Source of the DNA: Sphingomonas sp. LR60
GTDB lineage: Bacteria; Pseudomonadota; Alphaproteobacteria; Sphingomonadales; Sphingomonadaceae
Assembly: GCF_036855935.1 (NCBI RefSeq)
Contig: NZ_JASPFK010000001.1
Location: forward strand, 250,501 to 314,500
Reading direction: 5' to 3'
Length of the DNA: 64,000 nucleotides
Part shown: positions 19,253-28,064 of the stretch, piece after piece
How the letters are laid out: each line of letters starts with the position of its first letter
Numbering within the stretch: the stretch's first letter is position 1
Program-made: the position numbers and the translations under genes
The notes under the pieces: model-generated
What the model saw: only the letters and a program-made list of their open reading frames with translations
Database searches by the model: none
What the model was told of the DNA's origin: nothing

Positions 19253-19314
19253 GCTGCACGCTTGGCAAAGGCGAGCGCGGCTGCGCATCACGCCGCGATC
19301 GGGAGAGGAACGCC

Positions 19315-21114
19315 ATGAAGAGCATCATCGCGGGCGCGTTGGCAGCGCTTTCGCTGGCCGGCAGTGCGTCGGCGCAGGATTTTCGCGCGCGGTCGCCGCA
19401 GGACGAGGTGATCTATTTCGCGCTCCCCGATCGCTTCGACAATGGCGATCCGGCCAACGATCGCGGCGGGCTGACCGGCGATCGGTTGCGGACCGGCTAT
19501 GATCCGACGTCGAAGGGCTTTTATCACGGCGGCGACCTGAAGGGGCTGATGCGCCGCCTCGACTATATCGAGGCGCTCGGCGCGACCGCGATCTGGGTCG
19601 GCCCGATCTTCCGCAACAAGCCGGTGCAAGGGCCGAAGGGGCAGGAGAGCGCCGGCTATCACGGCTATTGGATCACCGACTTCGAGCATGTCGACCCGCA
19701 TTTCGGCACCGACGCCGACTTCGCCGCGCTTGTGGCGGCGGCGCATGTGCGGGGGATGAAGGTCTATATGGACATCATCGTCAACCACACCGCCGACGTG
19801 ATCCGCTACCGCGAATGCGGCGATTGCGCTTATCGGTCGCGCGCGGATTACCCGTATCAGCGACGTGGCGGCGTGAACGGCGCCGCGATCAATCCGGGTT
19901 TCGCGGGCGATCAGGTGCAGACCGCGGCCAATTTCGCGAAGCTGACCGATCCGAGCTACGCCTATACGCCCTACGTCCCAAAGGGTGAGGAGCGCGCCAA
20001 GTCGCCGGCGTGGCTCAACGACGTCCTGCTCTACCACAATCGTGGCAACACCACCTTCCGCAACGAAAACTCGACGATGGGCGACTTCGTCGGGCTCGAC
20101 GATCTGATGACCGAAAACCCGCGCGTCGTGGCGGGAATGATCGACATTTTCGGCGGCTGGATCGACCGCTTCGGCGTCGACGGTTTCCGCATCGACACGG
20201 CGCGCCACGTCAACCCGGCGTTCTGGCAGGCGTTCGTGCCCGCGATGCAGGCACGCGCCACCGCGCGCGGCATCCCCAATTTCCACATCTTCGGCGAGGT
20301 CGCTGCCGACCAGCTCGATCCCGGTCCGCTCGCGGTTCATACGCGCGTCGACAAGCTGCCCGCGGTGCTCGACTTCGCGTTCCGCCGCGCGGTGCTCGAT
20401 ACAGTCGCGGGGTCGCGCGGCACCGATGCGTTCGAGACGCTGATCGCGGGCGACGCGCTGTACGAGGGCGGCGCGGCGGCGGCGGAGCGATTGCCGACCT
20501 TCGTCAGCAATCACGACAACGGTCGCTTCGCGTTCTTCGTGCGGCAGGCGTTCCCGAAGGCCGGTGATGCCGAGGTGCTGCGGCGCACGATGCTCGCCAA
20601 TGCGATGCTGCTGACGCTGCGCGGCGTGCCGACGATCTATTCGGGCGACGAACAGGGCTTCACCGGCGACGGCGGCGACCAAGATGCGCGCGAGGACATG
20701 TTCGCCAGCCGCGTCGCCAGCTATAACGATAACCGCCTGCTCGGTACCGACACGACCAATGCGACCGCGCATTTCGGGCAGGACAATCCGCTGTTCCGCC
20801 AGATCGCGTCGCTGGCGCGCGTGCGGCGCGCGCAACCGGCATTGACCCGCGGCCGCACGATCCTGCGCGCGCGCGAGGAAGCGCCGGGGCTGCTCGCCGT
20901 ATCGCGCATCGATCCGGCGACCGGGCGCGAGATCCTGCTCGCCTTCAACACCGCCACCACACCGCTCGACCGTTTGGTCGAAGTGGGTGGTGCGGGCAAG
21001 GCGACGACGCTGGCCGGGGAGGGCTGCGCCGCGCAGACCGCCGCGCCGGGATCGTTGCGCGTCCGCATTCCTGCGCTAGGCTATGCCATCTGCGCGATCG
21101 GAGAAGCCCGATGA
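19315..21114 (+). CDS. Secreted GH13 alpha-amylase / cyclomaltodextrinase-like enzyme
   Basis: A 599-residue glycoside hydrolase family 13 enzyme that should cut alpha-1,4 linkages of starch or maltodextrins. A signal peptide (ending near ASAQDF) sends it to the periplasm or outside. The GH13 catalytic residues are present: nucleophile Asp294 in GFRIDTARH, acid/base Glu328 in FGEV, and Asp401 in SNHDNGRF. DIIVNHTADV is conserved region I. ATG at 19315 is preceded by a GAGAGGA ribosome-binding site; longer readings lack a signal peptide start. Its stop overlaps the next gene by four bases, so the periplasmic and cytoplasmic enzymes are co-expressed. Confidence 0.9.
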   Translation: MKSIIAGALAALSLAGSASAQDFRARSPQDEVIYFALPDRFDNGDPANDRGGLTGDRLRTGYDPTSKGFYHGGDLKGLMRRLDYIEALGATAIWVGPIFRNKPVQGPKGQESAGYHGYWITDFEHVDPHFGTDADFAALVAAAHVRGMKVYMDIIVNHTADVIRYRECGDCAYRSRADYPYQRRGGVNGAAINPGFAGDQVQTAANFAKLTDPSYAYTPYVPKGEERAKSPAWLNDVLLYHNRGNTTFRNENSTMGDFVGLDDLMTENPRVVAGMIDIFGGWIDRFGVDGFRIDTARHVNPAFWQAFVPAMQARATARGIPNFHIFGEVAADQLDPGPLAVHTRVDKLPAVLDFAFRRAVLDTVAGSRGTDAFETLIAGDALYEGGAAAAERLPTFVSNHDNGRFAFFVRQAFPKAGDAEVLRRTMLANAMLLTLRGVPTIYSGDEQGFTGDGGDQDAREDMFASRVASYNDNRLLGTDTTNATAHFGQDNPLFRQIASLARVRRAQPALTRGRTILRAREEAPGLLAVSRIDPATGREILLAFNTATTPLDRLVEVGGAGKATTLAGEGCAAQTAAPGSLRVRIPALGYAICAIGEAR

Positions 21115-22685
21115 CCTATCCGTGGTGGCAGGGTGCCGCCGTCTACCAGATCTATCCGCGCAGCTTCGCCGATGCGAACGGCGACGGCGTCGGTGACCTG
21201 CGCGGGATCACCGCGCATCTCGATCATGTCGCGTCGCTGGACGTCGATGCGATCTGGATTTCGCCCTTCTACACCTCTCCGATGGCCGACTTCGGCTATG
21301 ACGTCGCCGATTATTGCGACGTCGATCCGGTGTTCGGGACGCTCGCCGATTTCGACGCGCTGATCGCGCGCGCGCACGATCTGGGATTGCGGGTCATCAC
21401 CGATCAGGTGTGGTCGCACACCTCGGACCAGCATTCGTGGTTCGTGCAGAGCCGTGCCTCGCGCGATGGCGAGAGGGCCGATTGGTACGTCTGGGCGGAC
21501 GCGAAGCCGGACGGCTCCCCGCCCAACAATTGGCAATCGGTGTTCGGCGGCCCGGCGTGGACGTGGGATGCGCGACGCCAGCAATATTACCTCCACACCT
21601 TCCTCAAGGAACAGCCGCAGCTCAATGTCCGCAACCCGGCGGTGCAGGAGGCGCTGCTTGGCGTCGGCCGCTTCTGGCTGGAGCGCGGGGTCGACGGGTT
21701 TCGGCTCGATGCGATCAACCATGCAATGGGCGCGGCCGACCTGCGCGACAATCCGCCTGCGCCGCCCTCGAACAAGCCGCGCACGCGCTCGTTCGATTTC
21801 CAGCAGAAGACGCACAGTCAGGACCAGCCGGACATGCTGCCGTTCGTGGAACGCATCCGCGCGCTGACCGACGGCTATGACGCGCGCTTCTCGGTTGCCG
21901 AGATCGGTGGCGACGAGAGCGATTGGGTTCGCAAGGCCTATACGCAGCCGGGCCGGTTGGAGACGGCGTATGGCTTCGACTTCCTCTATGCCGACCATCT
22001 GACCCCCGCGGCGGTGCGCGCGGCGTTGTCGCAATGGCCGGGCGCGGACGGTGAGGGCTGGCCGAGCTGGGCGTTCGAGAACCATGACGCGCCGCGCGCC
22101 GTGTCGCGCTGGGCGCTGCCCGAGCATCGCGACGCCTTCGCGCGTGCCAAGATGGTGCTGCTGGCGGGACTGCGCGGCAACATCTTCCTCTATCAGGGCG
22201 AGGAACTGGGGCTGACGCAGACCGCGGTGCCGTTCGAGAAACTGCGCGATCCCGAGGCGATCGCCAACTGGCCGCTGACGCTCAGCCGTGACGGCGCGCG
22301 GACGCCGATGCCGTGGTCGGCCGAGGCGGTGGGGCATGGCTTCACCAGCGGCGAGCCGTGGCTGCCGTTCGGAAGCGATCATGCCGCGATGGCGGTCGAT
22401 GTGCAGGAGGCGGCGCCCGGGTCGCTGCTGTACTGGACGAGGCGCGTGCTGGCGGTGCGGCGGGCCGAGCCGGCGCTGCGGCTCGGGACACTGCGGTTCG
22501 TGGATGCGCCGGCCGATGTGATCGCGTTCGAGCGCGCGCATGACGGTGAGCGGTTGCTGTGCGTGGTGAACCTGTCGCCGGAGGAACGTGACGTGACGGC
22601 CACTTATGGCGAGGTGTTGCTGGCGTGTGGCGTGGAGGGCTCGCGGTTCGCGGGGTATGGCGCGCTGATCGCGAGGGTGGCGTGA
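21111..22685 (+). CDS. GH13 alpha-glucosidase (oligo-1,6/alpha-1,4-glucosidase type), cytoplasmic
   Basis: A 524-residue GH13 enzyme without signal peptide, of the alpha-glucosidase/oligo-1,6-glucosidase group, which releases glucose from imported maltose and short dextrins. It begins WWQGAAVYQIYPRSFADANG, the standard start of this subfamily. Catalytic residues are Asp200 (DGFRLDAINH), Glu264 (VAEIGG) and Asp326 (FENHDAPR). The ATG overlaps the upstream amylase stop (ATGA). With the receptor and permease it completes a path from outer membrane to free glucose. Exact linkage preference cannot be decided from these motifs. Confidence 0.92.
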   Translation: MTYPWWQGAAVYQIYPRSFADANGDGVGDLRGITAHLDHVASLDVDAIWISPFYTSPMADFGYDVADYCDVDPVFGTLADFDALIARAHDLGLRVITDQVWSHTSDQHSWFVQSRASRDGERADWYVWADAKPDGSPPNNWQSVFGGPAWTWDARRQQYYLHTFLKEQPQLNVRNPAVQEALLGVGRFWLERGVDGFRLDAINHAMGAADLRDNPPAPPSNKPRTRSFDFQQKTHSQDQPDMLPFVERIRALTDGYDARFSVAEIGGDESDWVRKAYTQPGRLETAYGFDFLYADHLTPAAVRAALSQWPGADGEGWPSWAFENHDAPRAVSRWALPEHRDAFARAKMVLLAGLRGNIFLYQGEELGLTQTAVPFEKLRDPEAIANWPLTLSRDGARTPMPWSAEAVGHGFTSGEPWLPFGSDHAAMAVDVQEAAPGSLLYWTRRVLAVRRAEPALRLGTLRFVDAPADVIAFERAHDGERLLCVVNLSPEERDVTATYGEVLLACGVEGSRFAGYGALIARVA

Positions 22686-22705
22686 TGGTCACCCCCAACA
22701 ATATC

Positions 22706-22799
22706 CGTCACCCCGGCGAAGGCCGGGGCCCAGGTGGGGGACGTTTCCGCATCTCGCGAGCCGCCCCCAACTGGACCCCGGCCTTCGCCGGGGTGACGG
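22706..22799. repeat. Intergenic palindromic repeat, family E
   Basis: GTCACCCCGGCGAAGGCCGG pairs with CCGGCCTTCGCCGGGGTGAC around a short centre. It is related in layout to family A but with a different arm sequence. It lies between the glucosidase gene and the permease gene, inside the presumed operon. Confidence 0.85.
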
Positions 22800-22811
22800 C
22801 CAGTACGTGGG

Positions 22812-24332
22812 GTGACATCCCGGCCAACACGGAACACACCGCATGACCACCCCCGCCGCCGCCATCAATCGCTCGCCGGGTTGGCGAACATTTCCTTCGG
22901 CTTTTTCGGCATCCAGATCGGCTTCGCGCTGCAGAATGCGAATATGAGCCGCATCTTCCAGTCGCTGGGCACCTCGCTCGACGACCTCCCCGCCTTATGG
23001 GTCGCCGCGCCGCTGACCGGGTTGCTCGTCCAGCCGGTGATCGGCCATTTCAGCGACCGGACGTGGCTCGGTCGCTTCGGGCGTCGGCGGCCGTATTTCC
23101 TCGCCGGGGCGGTGCTCGCCGCGCTGTCGCTGTTCGTGATGCCGCTCAGCCCGGCGCTGCTGGTCGCGGCATTGATGCTTTGGGTGCTCGACGCGTCGCT
23201 CAACATCTCGATGGAGCCGTTCCGCGCCTTCGTCGGCGACATGCTCGACCGTGACCAACATGCCGCCGGCTATGGCGTGCAGACCGCGTTCATCGGCGCG
23301 GGCGCGGTGTTCGGGTCGATCTTCCCATGGTTGCTCGAACAGGTGGGGGTGTCGAACGTCGCCGCGCCGGGGCAGCTTCCCGACTCGGTACGCTTCGCCT
23401 TCTGGTTCGGTGGTGCGGCGCTGCTCGCCAGCGTGCTGTGGACCGTGGTGACAACGCGCGAATATTCGCCCGCCGAGATGGCGGCGTTCGACGGCGAAGC
23501 AGAGGCGGATGACGGCGCCATCGCGCGCGTGCTCGCCGCCCGCCCGGCGACCGCGCCGCTGCTGTGGATCGCGGCGGGCGCGGCGGTGGTCGTGCTGGTC
23601 GCGCTCGCCGGGCTCGAAAAGGAGATGTACCTGCTCGGCGCGCTGCTCGCCGGCTATGGCGCCGCTAGTCTCGTCGCGATCCGCGCCGCGCGCGCGGGGC
23701 GCTCGCCGGGGCTGCTCGGCCATATCGTCGGCGATTTCGCGGGAATGCCGCCGCTGATGAAGCGGCTGGCGGTCGTCCAGTTCTTCAGCTGGTCGGCGTT
23801 GTTCATCATGTGGATCAACACCACGCCGGTCGTGACGCAGGTGTTCTTCGCCGCGCCCGACGCCGCCAGCCCGGCGTATCAGCGCGGCGCGAACTGGGTC
23901 GACGTGCTGTTCGCGACCTATAACGGCATCGCGGCAGTGTCGGCGTTGCTGCTGCTGCCGTGGCTGTCGGCGCGGATCGGCAAGGCGCGGACGCATGTCG
24001 TCGGGTTGCTCTGCGGGGCGGCGGGCTTTGCGAGCATCTTCGTGATGCCCGATGCGCATTGGCTGCTCGTCAGCGAGATCGGGATCGGGATCGCGTGGTC
24101 GACGATCCTCGCGATGCCTTATGCGATCCTCGCCTCCGCCCTGCCGCAGCGAAAGCTTGGCATCTATATGGGATTGTTCAACGTCTTCGTGGTGACGCCG
24201 CAATTGCTGGTCGCGACGGTGATGGGGTCGATCACCCGCCACTTCTTCCCGACCGAACCGATCTGGACGATGGCCTTTGCTGCGGTGACGATGGCCGGCG
24301 CGGCGGTCGCGATGCTGCGGGTGCGGGAATAA
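22812..24332 (+). CDS. MFS sugar permease of maltose locus
   Basis: An inner-membrane transporter of about 500 residues and twelve membrane segments. Signatures are NISFGFFGIQIGFALQNANM in segment 1, PLTGLLVQPVIGHFSDRTW and GRRRPYFLAG after segment 2, and a second half starting near MKRLAVVQFFSWSALF. It belongs to the sugar:cation symporter-like group found beside GH13 enzymes and receptors in sphingomonads, Caulobacter and Xanthomonas. The start is uncertain. The open frame reaches a GTG at 22812 but has a weak ribosome-binding site. An ATG at 22843 would read into the transporter only if one C were added to the CCCCC run at 22850-22854. It probably imports maltose or maltodextrin. Confidence 0.85.
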   Translation: MTSRPTRNTPHDHPRRRHQSLAGLANISFGFFGIQIGFALQNANMSRIFQSLGTSLDDLPALWVAAPLTGLLVQPVIGHFSDRTWLGRFGRRRPYFLAGAVLAALSLFVMPLSPALLVAALMLWVLDASLNISMEPFRAFVGDMLDRDQHAAGYGVQTAFIGAGAVFGSIFPWLLEQVGVSNVAAPGQLPDSVRFAFWFGGAALLASVLWTVVTTREYSPAEMAAFDGEAEADDGAIARVLAARPATAPLLWIAAGAAVVVLVALAGLEKEMYLLGALLAGYGAASLVAIRAARAGRSPGLLGHIVGDFAGMPPLMKRLAVVQFFSWSALFIMWINTTPVVTQVFFAAPDAASPAYQRGANWVDVLFATYNGIAAVSALLLLPWLSARIGKARTHVVGLLCGAAGFASIFVMPDAHWLLVSEIGIGIAWSTILAMPYAILASALPQRKLGIYMGLFNVFVVTPQLLVATVMGSITRHFFPTEPIWTMAFAAVTMAGAAVAMLRVRE

Positions 24333-24373
24333 GCCTGACGGTGAGCTAAGGTTCTACCACCCTCCACCCTCCA

Positions 24374-24442
24374 CCGTTCGCCCTGAGCTTGTCGAAGGGC
24401 GTGTCGCGGGGCACGTGCTTCGACAGGCTCAGCACGAACGGT
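24374..24442. repeat. Intergenic palindromic repeat, family D
   Basis: CCGTTCGCCCTGAGCTTGTC with GAAGGGC pairs with GCTTCGACAGGCTCAGCACG. It sits between the convergent permease and Gfo/Idh genes. A second full copy is at 40784 and half copies are at 33638 and within 4192-4334. Confidence 0.85.
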
Positions 24443-24510
24443 GGGGGATGATTGAGCCCGAACCAAACCCCGCCACGTTGCCCCGGGGTCACCCCCGAGG
24501 CGATGTCGCT

Positions 24511-25452
24511 TTACTCCACGAACGGCTCGACACTGATGTGCCGGCCGCGCAGGAACACATCCGCCACCGCGCGGAGCGGCGAGACGTCGACGTCCGATAC
24601 GCCCGCGCGCACGATCGCGCCGAAGCGGTGGTAGAGCCCCGGATATTCGCCGTGCAGGTCGGCGTCGTGTGCCAGCGCTTCCTTGCCGTCGATCGTCAGC
24701 ACCGATCCGCCCTTCGACAGCAACAGCGTGCCGTCGTCGGTCTCGACCTCAATGTCCCAATGCTGCGGGCCTTCCTGGCGGAAGTCGAGATCCATCGCGA
24801 TCTCGGCCCCGGCGGTGTCTCGGAACGACACGCGCGCCGCGATCGGTGCCGCGCGGTTCGACGGCACGTCCAGCTCGGCGGTTTCGACAAAGAACGGGCG
24901 CGGCAGGATGCGCGTCGCGATCGACAGCGCGTTGATGCCCGGATCGAACACGCCGAAGCCGCCCGGCTCCCAGATCCAGTCCTGTCCAGGATGCCAGACG
25001 CGCACGTCTTCGCGCCAGGTGATCTTGGCGCGCTTCACCTCCCGCTCGGCGAGCCATGCGCGTGCGGGCTCGACCCCGTCGGCGTAGCGCGAGTGCCAGC
25101 TCGCGAACAGGCTGACGCCCTTCGCCGCCGCGGCGTCGCGCAGCGCGATCACCTCGGCGAGCGTGGCGCCCGGCGGCTTCTCGAGGAAGACGTGCCAGCC
25201 CTGCTCGATGCAGAATTGCGCGATCGTGCGACGCACCTGCGGCGGGGTGCACAGCGACACCGCATCGACCTCCAGCCCACTCTTGGCGAGTTCGTAGACG
25301 TCGCGGAAGAACGGCAGACCGTTCACGCTTTCGCCGCTGCGGCTGACGGTGGCGACCAGTTCGAAGCTCTTGCCGGCAGCGATCGCGGGCAAATGCTGGT
25401 CGTGGGCGATCTTGCCCATGCCGACCAGGGCGAGGCGGATCGGCGCGGTCAC
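24511..25452 (-). CDS. Gfo/Idh/MocA oxidoreductase, probable D-galactose 1-dehydrogenase
   Basis: A 313-residue NAD(P)-dependent oxidoreductase. The Rossmann start is IRLALVGMGKIAHDQHLPAI, and VFLEKPPGATLAEV carries the conserved Lys of the EKP motif. The last two thirds are the alpha/beta C-terminal domain. The opening matches galactose 1-dehydrogenases of the De Ley-Doudoroff route, which oxidise D-galactose to the lactone. This fits the neighbouring lactonase, dehydratase, kinase and aldolase. It is the last gene of a four-gene minus-strand operon, each pair overlapping by four bases. Arabinose 1-dehydrogenase activity is an alternative, as related enzymes accept both sugars. Confidence 0.8.
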   Translation of the reverse strand: MTAPIRLALVGMGKIAHDQHLPAIAAGKSFELVATVSRSGESVNGLPFFRDVYELAKSGLEVDAVSLCTPPQVRRTIAQFCIEQGWHVFLEKPPGATLAEVIALRDAAAAKGVSLFASWHSRYADGVEPARAWLAEREVKRAKITWREDVRVWHPGQDWIWEPGGFGVFDPGINALSIATRILPRPFFVETAELDVPSNRAAPIAARVSFRDTAGAEIAMDLDFRQEGPQHWDIEVETDDGTLLLSKGGSVLTIDGKEALAHDADLHGEYPGLYHRFGAIVRAGVSDVDVSPLRAVADVFLRGRHISVEPFVE

Positions 25453-26444
25453 AGCGCGCGCACCACGACGGGCGCGGCGGCGGCATCGGTCAGCGTGTTG
25501 CGCAACGGAAGCGCGAACGGCGCGGCGGCGATCTCGAACACGTCACCGGGCTGCGTCTTGACGCCATCGGCAACCGACAGCGTCGCGGTGCCGAAGAAAT
25601 GGACGTGCACGTCACCCGGCCGGCGGAACCCGGCGTATTTGAAGTGATGGTGTTCCAGATTGGCGAGATGGTGCGACATATTGTCCTCGCCGGTCAGGAA
25701 CGGCTTTTCCCACAGCGTCTGGCCGTCGCGGACGATCTTGCTGGTGCCGCGGATATCCGAAGGCGGCGTGCCGAGCAGCAACTCCGCACCGAGCGACGCC
25801 TGCCGCAGCTTGGAGTGCGCGAGCCACAGGTAATTGTGCTTCTCGGTCACATGGTCGCTGAACTCGTTGGCGAGCGCGACGCCGAGGCGATAGGGCGTGC
25901 CGTCGTCGCCGATCAGGTAGATGCCGGCCAACTCGGGCTCCTCGCCGCCGTCCTGCGCGAAGGCGGGCGATGCGAACGGCGCTTCGGGCGCGACCAGCGA
26001 CTGGCCGTCGCCCTTGTAGAACCATTCCGGCTGCTGCCCGACCAAGCCCTCGCCGGGCTTGCCGCCCTCGACGCCCTCAAGGAACATCCGCATCGAATCG
26101 GTCTGGTGCTCCGCCGACGACGCCGCCTTGTGCATCGCGTCGCGCCCCGACGCCGAGCCGAGATGCGTCAGCCCGGTGCCCGCCAGCATCAGCCGCGCGC
26201 TGTCCTCGTGATCGATCGCGGGGAGCAGGTGCCCGGCGTCCAGCTCGGCAGCGATGTCGACGGTCTCGTCGCTGCGGCGCTGCGCCGCGGCCTCGGCGAG
26301 CGTCGTGCCCGCGGCGATCGCCGCCAGCGCCAGTTCGCGGGTCGTCTCGACCCCGGTCAGGAAGACCGCGCGGTCACCCTCGGCGAGGATCACGCGGCGA
26401 CGCCCGTCGTCACCGCGATGTTGAAGCAGACGGGTATCGGTCAT
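25449..26444 (-). CDS. AraD1/GguC-type protein of the fumarylacetoacetate hydrolase superfamily
   Basis: A 331-residue protein whose C-terminal two thirds have the FAH-superfamily layout: PEWFYKGDGQSLVAP, then EDGGEEPELAGIYLIGDDGTPYRLG-like and VTEKHNYLWLAHSKLRQASLG. This N-terminally extended form is the AraD1/GguC type found in sugar-acid gene clusters. Its reaction is not settled; hydration or cleavage of a 2-keto-3-deoxy sugar acid is a reasonable guess. The start ATG at 26444 overlaps the aldolase stop, and its own stop overlaps the Gfo/Idh ATG, both by four bases. The longer in-frame extension is a shadow of the aldolase gene. Confidence 0.75.
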   Translation of the reverse strand: MTDTRLLQHRGDDGRRRVILAEGDRAVFLTGVETTRELALAAIAAGTTLAEAAAQRRSDETVDIAAELDAGHLLPAIDHEDSARLMLAGTGLTHLGSASGRDAMHKAASSAEHQTDSMRMFLEGVEGGKPGEGLVGQQPEWFYKGDGQSLVAPEAPFASPAFAQDGGEEPELAGIYLIGDDGTPYRLGVALANEFSDHVTEKHNYLWLAHSKLRQASLGAELLLGTPPSDIRGTSKIVRDGQTLWEKPFLTGEDNMSHHLANLEHHHFKYAGFRRPGDVHVHFFGTATLSVADGVKTQPGDVFEIAAAPFALPLRNTLTDAAAAPVVVRAL

Positions 26445-27079
26445 GCGATGTCCTTGAGCGCGGAAAGATAGCGGCGTGCCTCGGCGGCGACCGCGTCGGC
26501 AGACTTGCCGGGACGATAGAGGTTGGAGCCGAGCCCGAAGCCGTCGGCCCCGGCGGCGCGCCATTCGGCGACATTCTCGGGCACGATCCCGCCGACCGCG
26601 AGCATCCGCAGCGCCTTTGGGAGCACCGCGCGCTGCGCCTTGAGATAGCCGGGGGTGGTGCCATCGGCGGGGAACAGCTTGAGCGCGGTCGCGCCGGCCG
26701 CCAGCGCCGCGAAGCCCTCGCTCGGCGTGAAATAGCCCGGCATCGAGATCATCCCGCGCGCGGCGGTCGCGGCGATCACATCGGTGTTGACGTTGGGCGA
26801 GACGATCAGCGTGCCGCCGACGTCCTGCACCCGCGCGACATGCTCGACCGTCAGCACCGTGCCCGCGCCGATCATCGCGCGGTCGCCGACGCGCTCGACC
26901 AGTAGCTTGATGCTGTCGAACGGATCGGGCGAGTTGAGCGGCACCTCGATCAGCGTGAAGCCGGCGTCGACCAGGGCATCGCCGACCGCGGGGGCCTCGG
27001 CCGGGGTCAGCCCGCGCAGGATCGCGACGAGCGGCGCGGCGGCGAATGCCGCGTCGAAGCGCGTATGTGTCTCGGTCAT
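26441..27079 (-). CDS. dgoA: 2-dehydro-3-deoxy-6-phosphogalactonate aldolase
   Basis: A 212-residue class I aldolase of the KDPG/KDPGal family that splits 2-keto-3-deoxy-6-phosphogalactonate into pyruvate and glyceraldehyde 3-phosphate. Motifs in order are VAILRGLTPAEAPAVGDALV, FTLIEVPLNSPDP with the Glu base, GAGTVLTVEHV, and ATALKLFPADGTTPGYLKA with the Schiff-base Lys. IEVPLNSP is more typical of the galactonate enzymes than of KDPG aldolase. ATG at 27079 overlaps the kinase gene stop by four bases, marking translational coupling. Confidence 0.92.
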   Translation of the reverse strand: MTETHTRFDAAFAAAPLVAILRGLTPAEAPAVGDALVDAGFTLIEVPLNSPDPFDSIKLLVERVGDRAMIGAGTVLTVEHVARVQDVGGTLIVSPNVNTDVIAATAARGMISMPGYFTPSEGFAALAAGATALKLFPADGTTPGYLKAQRAVLPKALRMLAVGGIVPENVAEWRAAGADGFGLGSNLYRPGKSADAVAAEARRYLSALKDIA

Positions 27080-27954
27080 CGTGTCAATTCCCAGAGGCGG
27101 TGGATACCGGCGGCAAAGGCGCGCTCGCTGTCGAGCGTCACCGGCGTGCCGCCGCCGTGCCGGATCGCTGCGGCATAGAGATCGGCGAGCGCGCCACCCG
27201 CGAGCAATTGCACGGTGCGCCCCGCGAGATCCTCGCGCGCGCCGACATCCGCCCCGATCAGCACGCCGCTTGCGAATGCCGCTGCATCGTCGGGGGCGAG
27301 CCGCCCGAGCAGCACACGCGCGCGCACCTCGAATAGCGCCACGGTCAGGTCGCGCGCGCCCGCGCCACGCGCCAGCCCGTCCTGAAATGCCGCGCCGTCC
27401 GCGACCGTACCGTCGAGCATCCCGGCAAGGATGCCGTGCCCGCGCAGCAAGGCGAACAACTCGCCGGTCAGCGCGGTGGCGATGTCGGTGACGTGTCCGG
27501 CCTCGGTCGCGATCCATTTGTTGTGCGTGCCCGGCTGGCAGAACAAGGCGTCGGCGGGGGCGAGCCCGGCGGCGATCGCGCCAAGCACCTGCACCTCTTC
27601 ACCGCGCATCACGTCGGCGCGCGCCGCACCGCGTAACGCGACGCCCGGCACCAACGTCGCCGCCGCGTCGTCGATCGTCAGGCAGCCCGCCGCCAACGTC
27701 TCCAGCCCGGCGGGCGCATCGACATACGGCACCTCGCGCCAGCCGCGATTCGACCCGACCATGCCGGCCGCGATCACCGGCAGTTCGCCGAGCGTGGCGC
27801 GGATCGCACTGATTTCCGAAGGATAATCTTCCGGCGTCAGCGACAGGATGCCGCGCGGGTCCTTGACCGACGCCTCTGCCACGCCCGCCGCGGACATCCG
27901 CCACGCGCGCCGGTTCGTCGTTCCCCAATCGATGGCGATGTAGCCGCCCGACAC
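27076..27954 (-). CDS. dgoK: 2-dehydro-3-deoxygalactonokinase
   Basis: A 292-residue sugar-acid kinase of the DgoK family. It starts YIAIDWGTTNRRAWRM (ATP phosphate-1 loop), continues with AAGMVGSNRGWREVPYVDAPAG and CQPGTHNKWIATEAGHVTDIATALTGEL, both family signatures, and ends with LLAGGALADLY. It phosphorylates 2-keto-3-deoxygalactonate for the aldolase encoded next. The start is GTG at 27954 with a GGGAGGA site a few bases upstream; the ATG at 27959 is in another frame. As first gene of the minus-strand operon it faces the lactonase gene across a control region. Confidence 0.92.
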   Translation of the reverse strand: MSGGYIAIDWGTTNRRAWRMSAAGVAEASVKDPRGILSLTPEDYPSEISAIRATLGELPVIAAGMVGSNRGWREVPYVDAPAGLETLAAGCLTIDDAAATLVPGVALRGAARADVMRGEEVQVLGAIAAGLAPADALFCQPGTHNKWIATEAGHVTDIATALTGELFALLRGHGILAGMLDGTVADGAAFQDGLARGAGARDLTVALFEVRARVLLGRLAPDDAAAFASGVLIGADVGAREDLAGRTVQLLAGGALADLYAAAIRHGGGTPVTLDSERAFAAGIHRLWELTR

Positions 27955-27971
27955 GTCATCCTCCCGATTTA

Positions 27972-27986
27972 TTTGTAGGACATAAA
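27972..27986. promoter_or_regulatory. Candidate GntR/FadR-type operator between dgoK and lactonase
   Basis: TTTGTAGGACATAAA is an imperfect palindrome close to the TnGTnnnACnA pattern of FadR-subfamily GntR proteins. It lies in the 110-bp divergent region. A similar site (ATATGTCTGACTATA) lies between the permease and mutarotase genes at 30453, and a FadR-type gene ends the cluster at 33819. Confidence 0.5.
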
Positions 27987-28064
27987 GCCTTGAGCGAGGA
28001 GGTCAAGGCTGTGCGCCGCGCGCGTGATCCTGTAGGCCGAGGCGATCGGGACAAGGAGAGAAAG

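Noticed and set aside
24374..24442. Family D repeat as an intrinsic terminator
   Set aside because: The hairpin is plausible, but no T-run follows on either strand, so a terminator call is not supported. Only 28942-28978 meets that standard.
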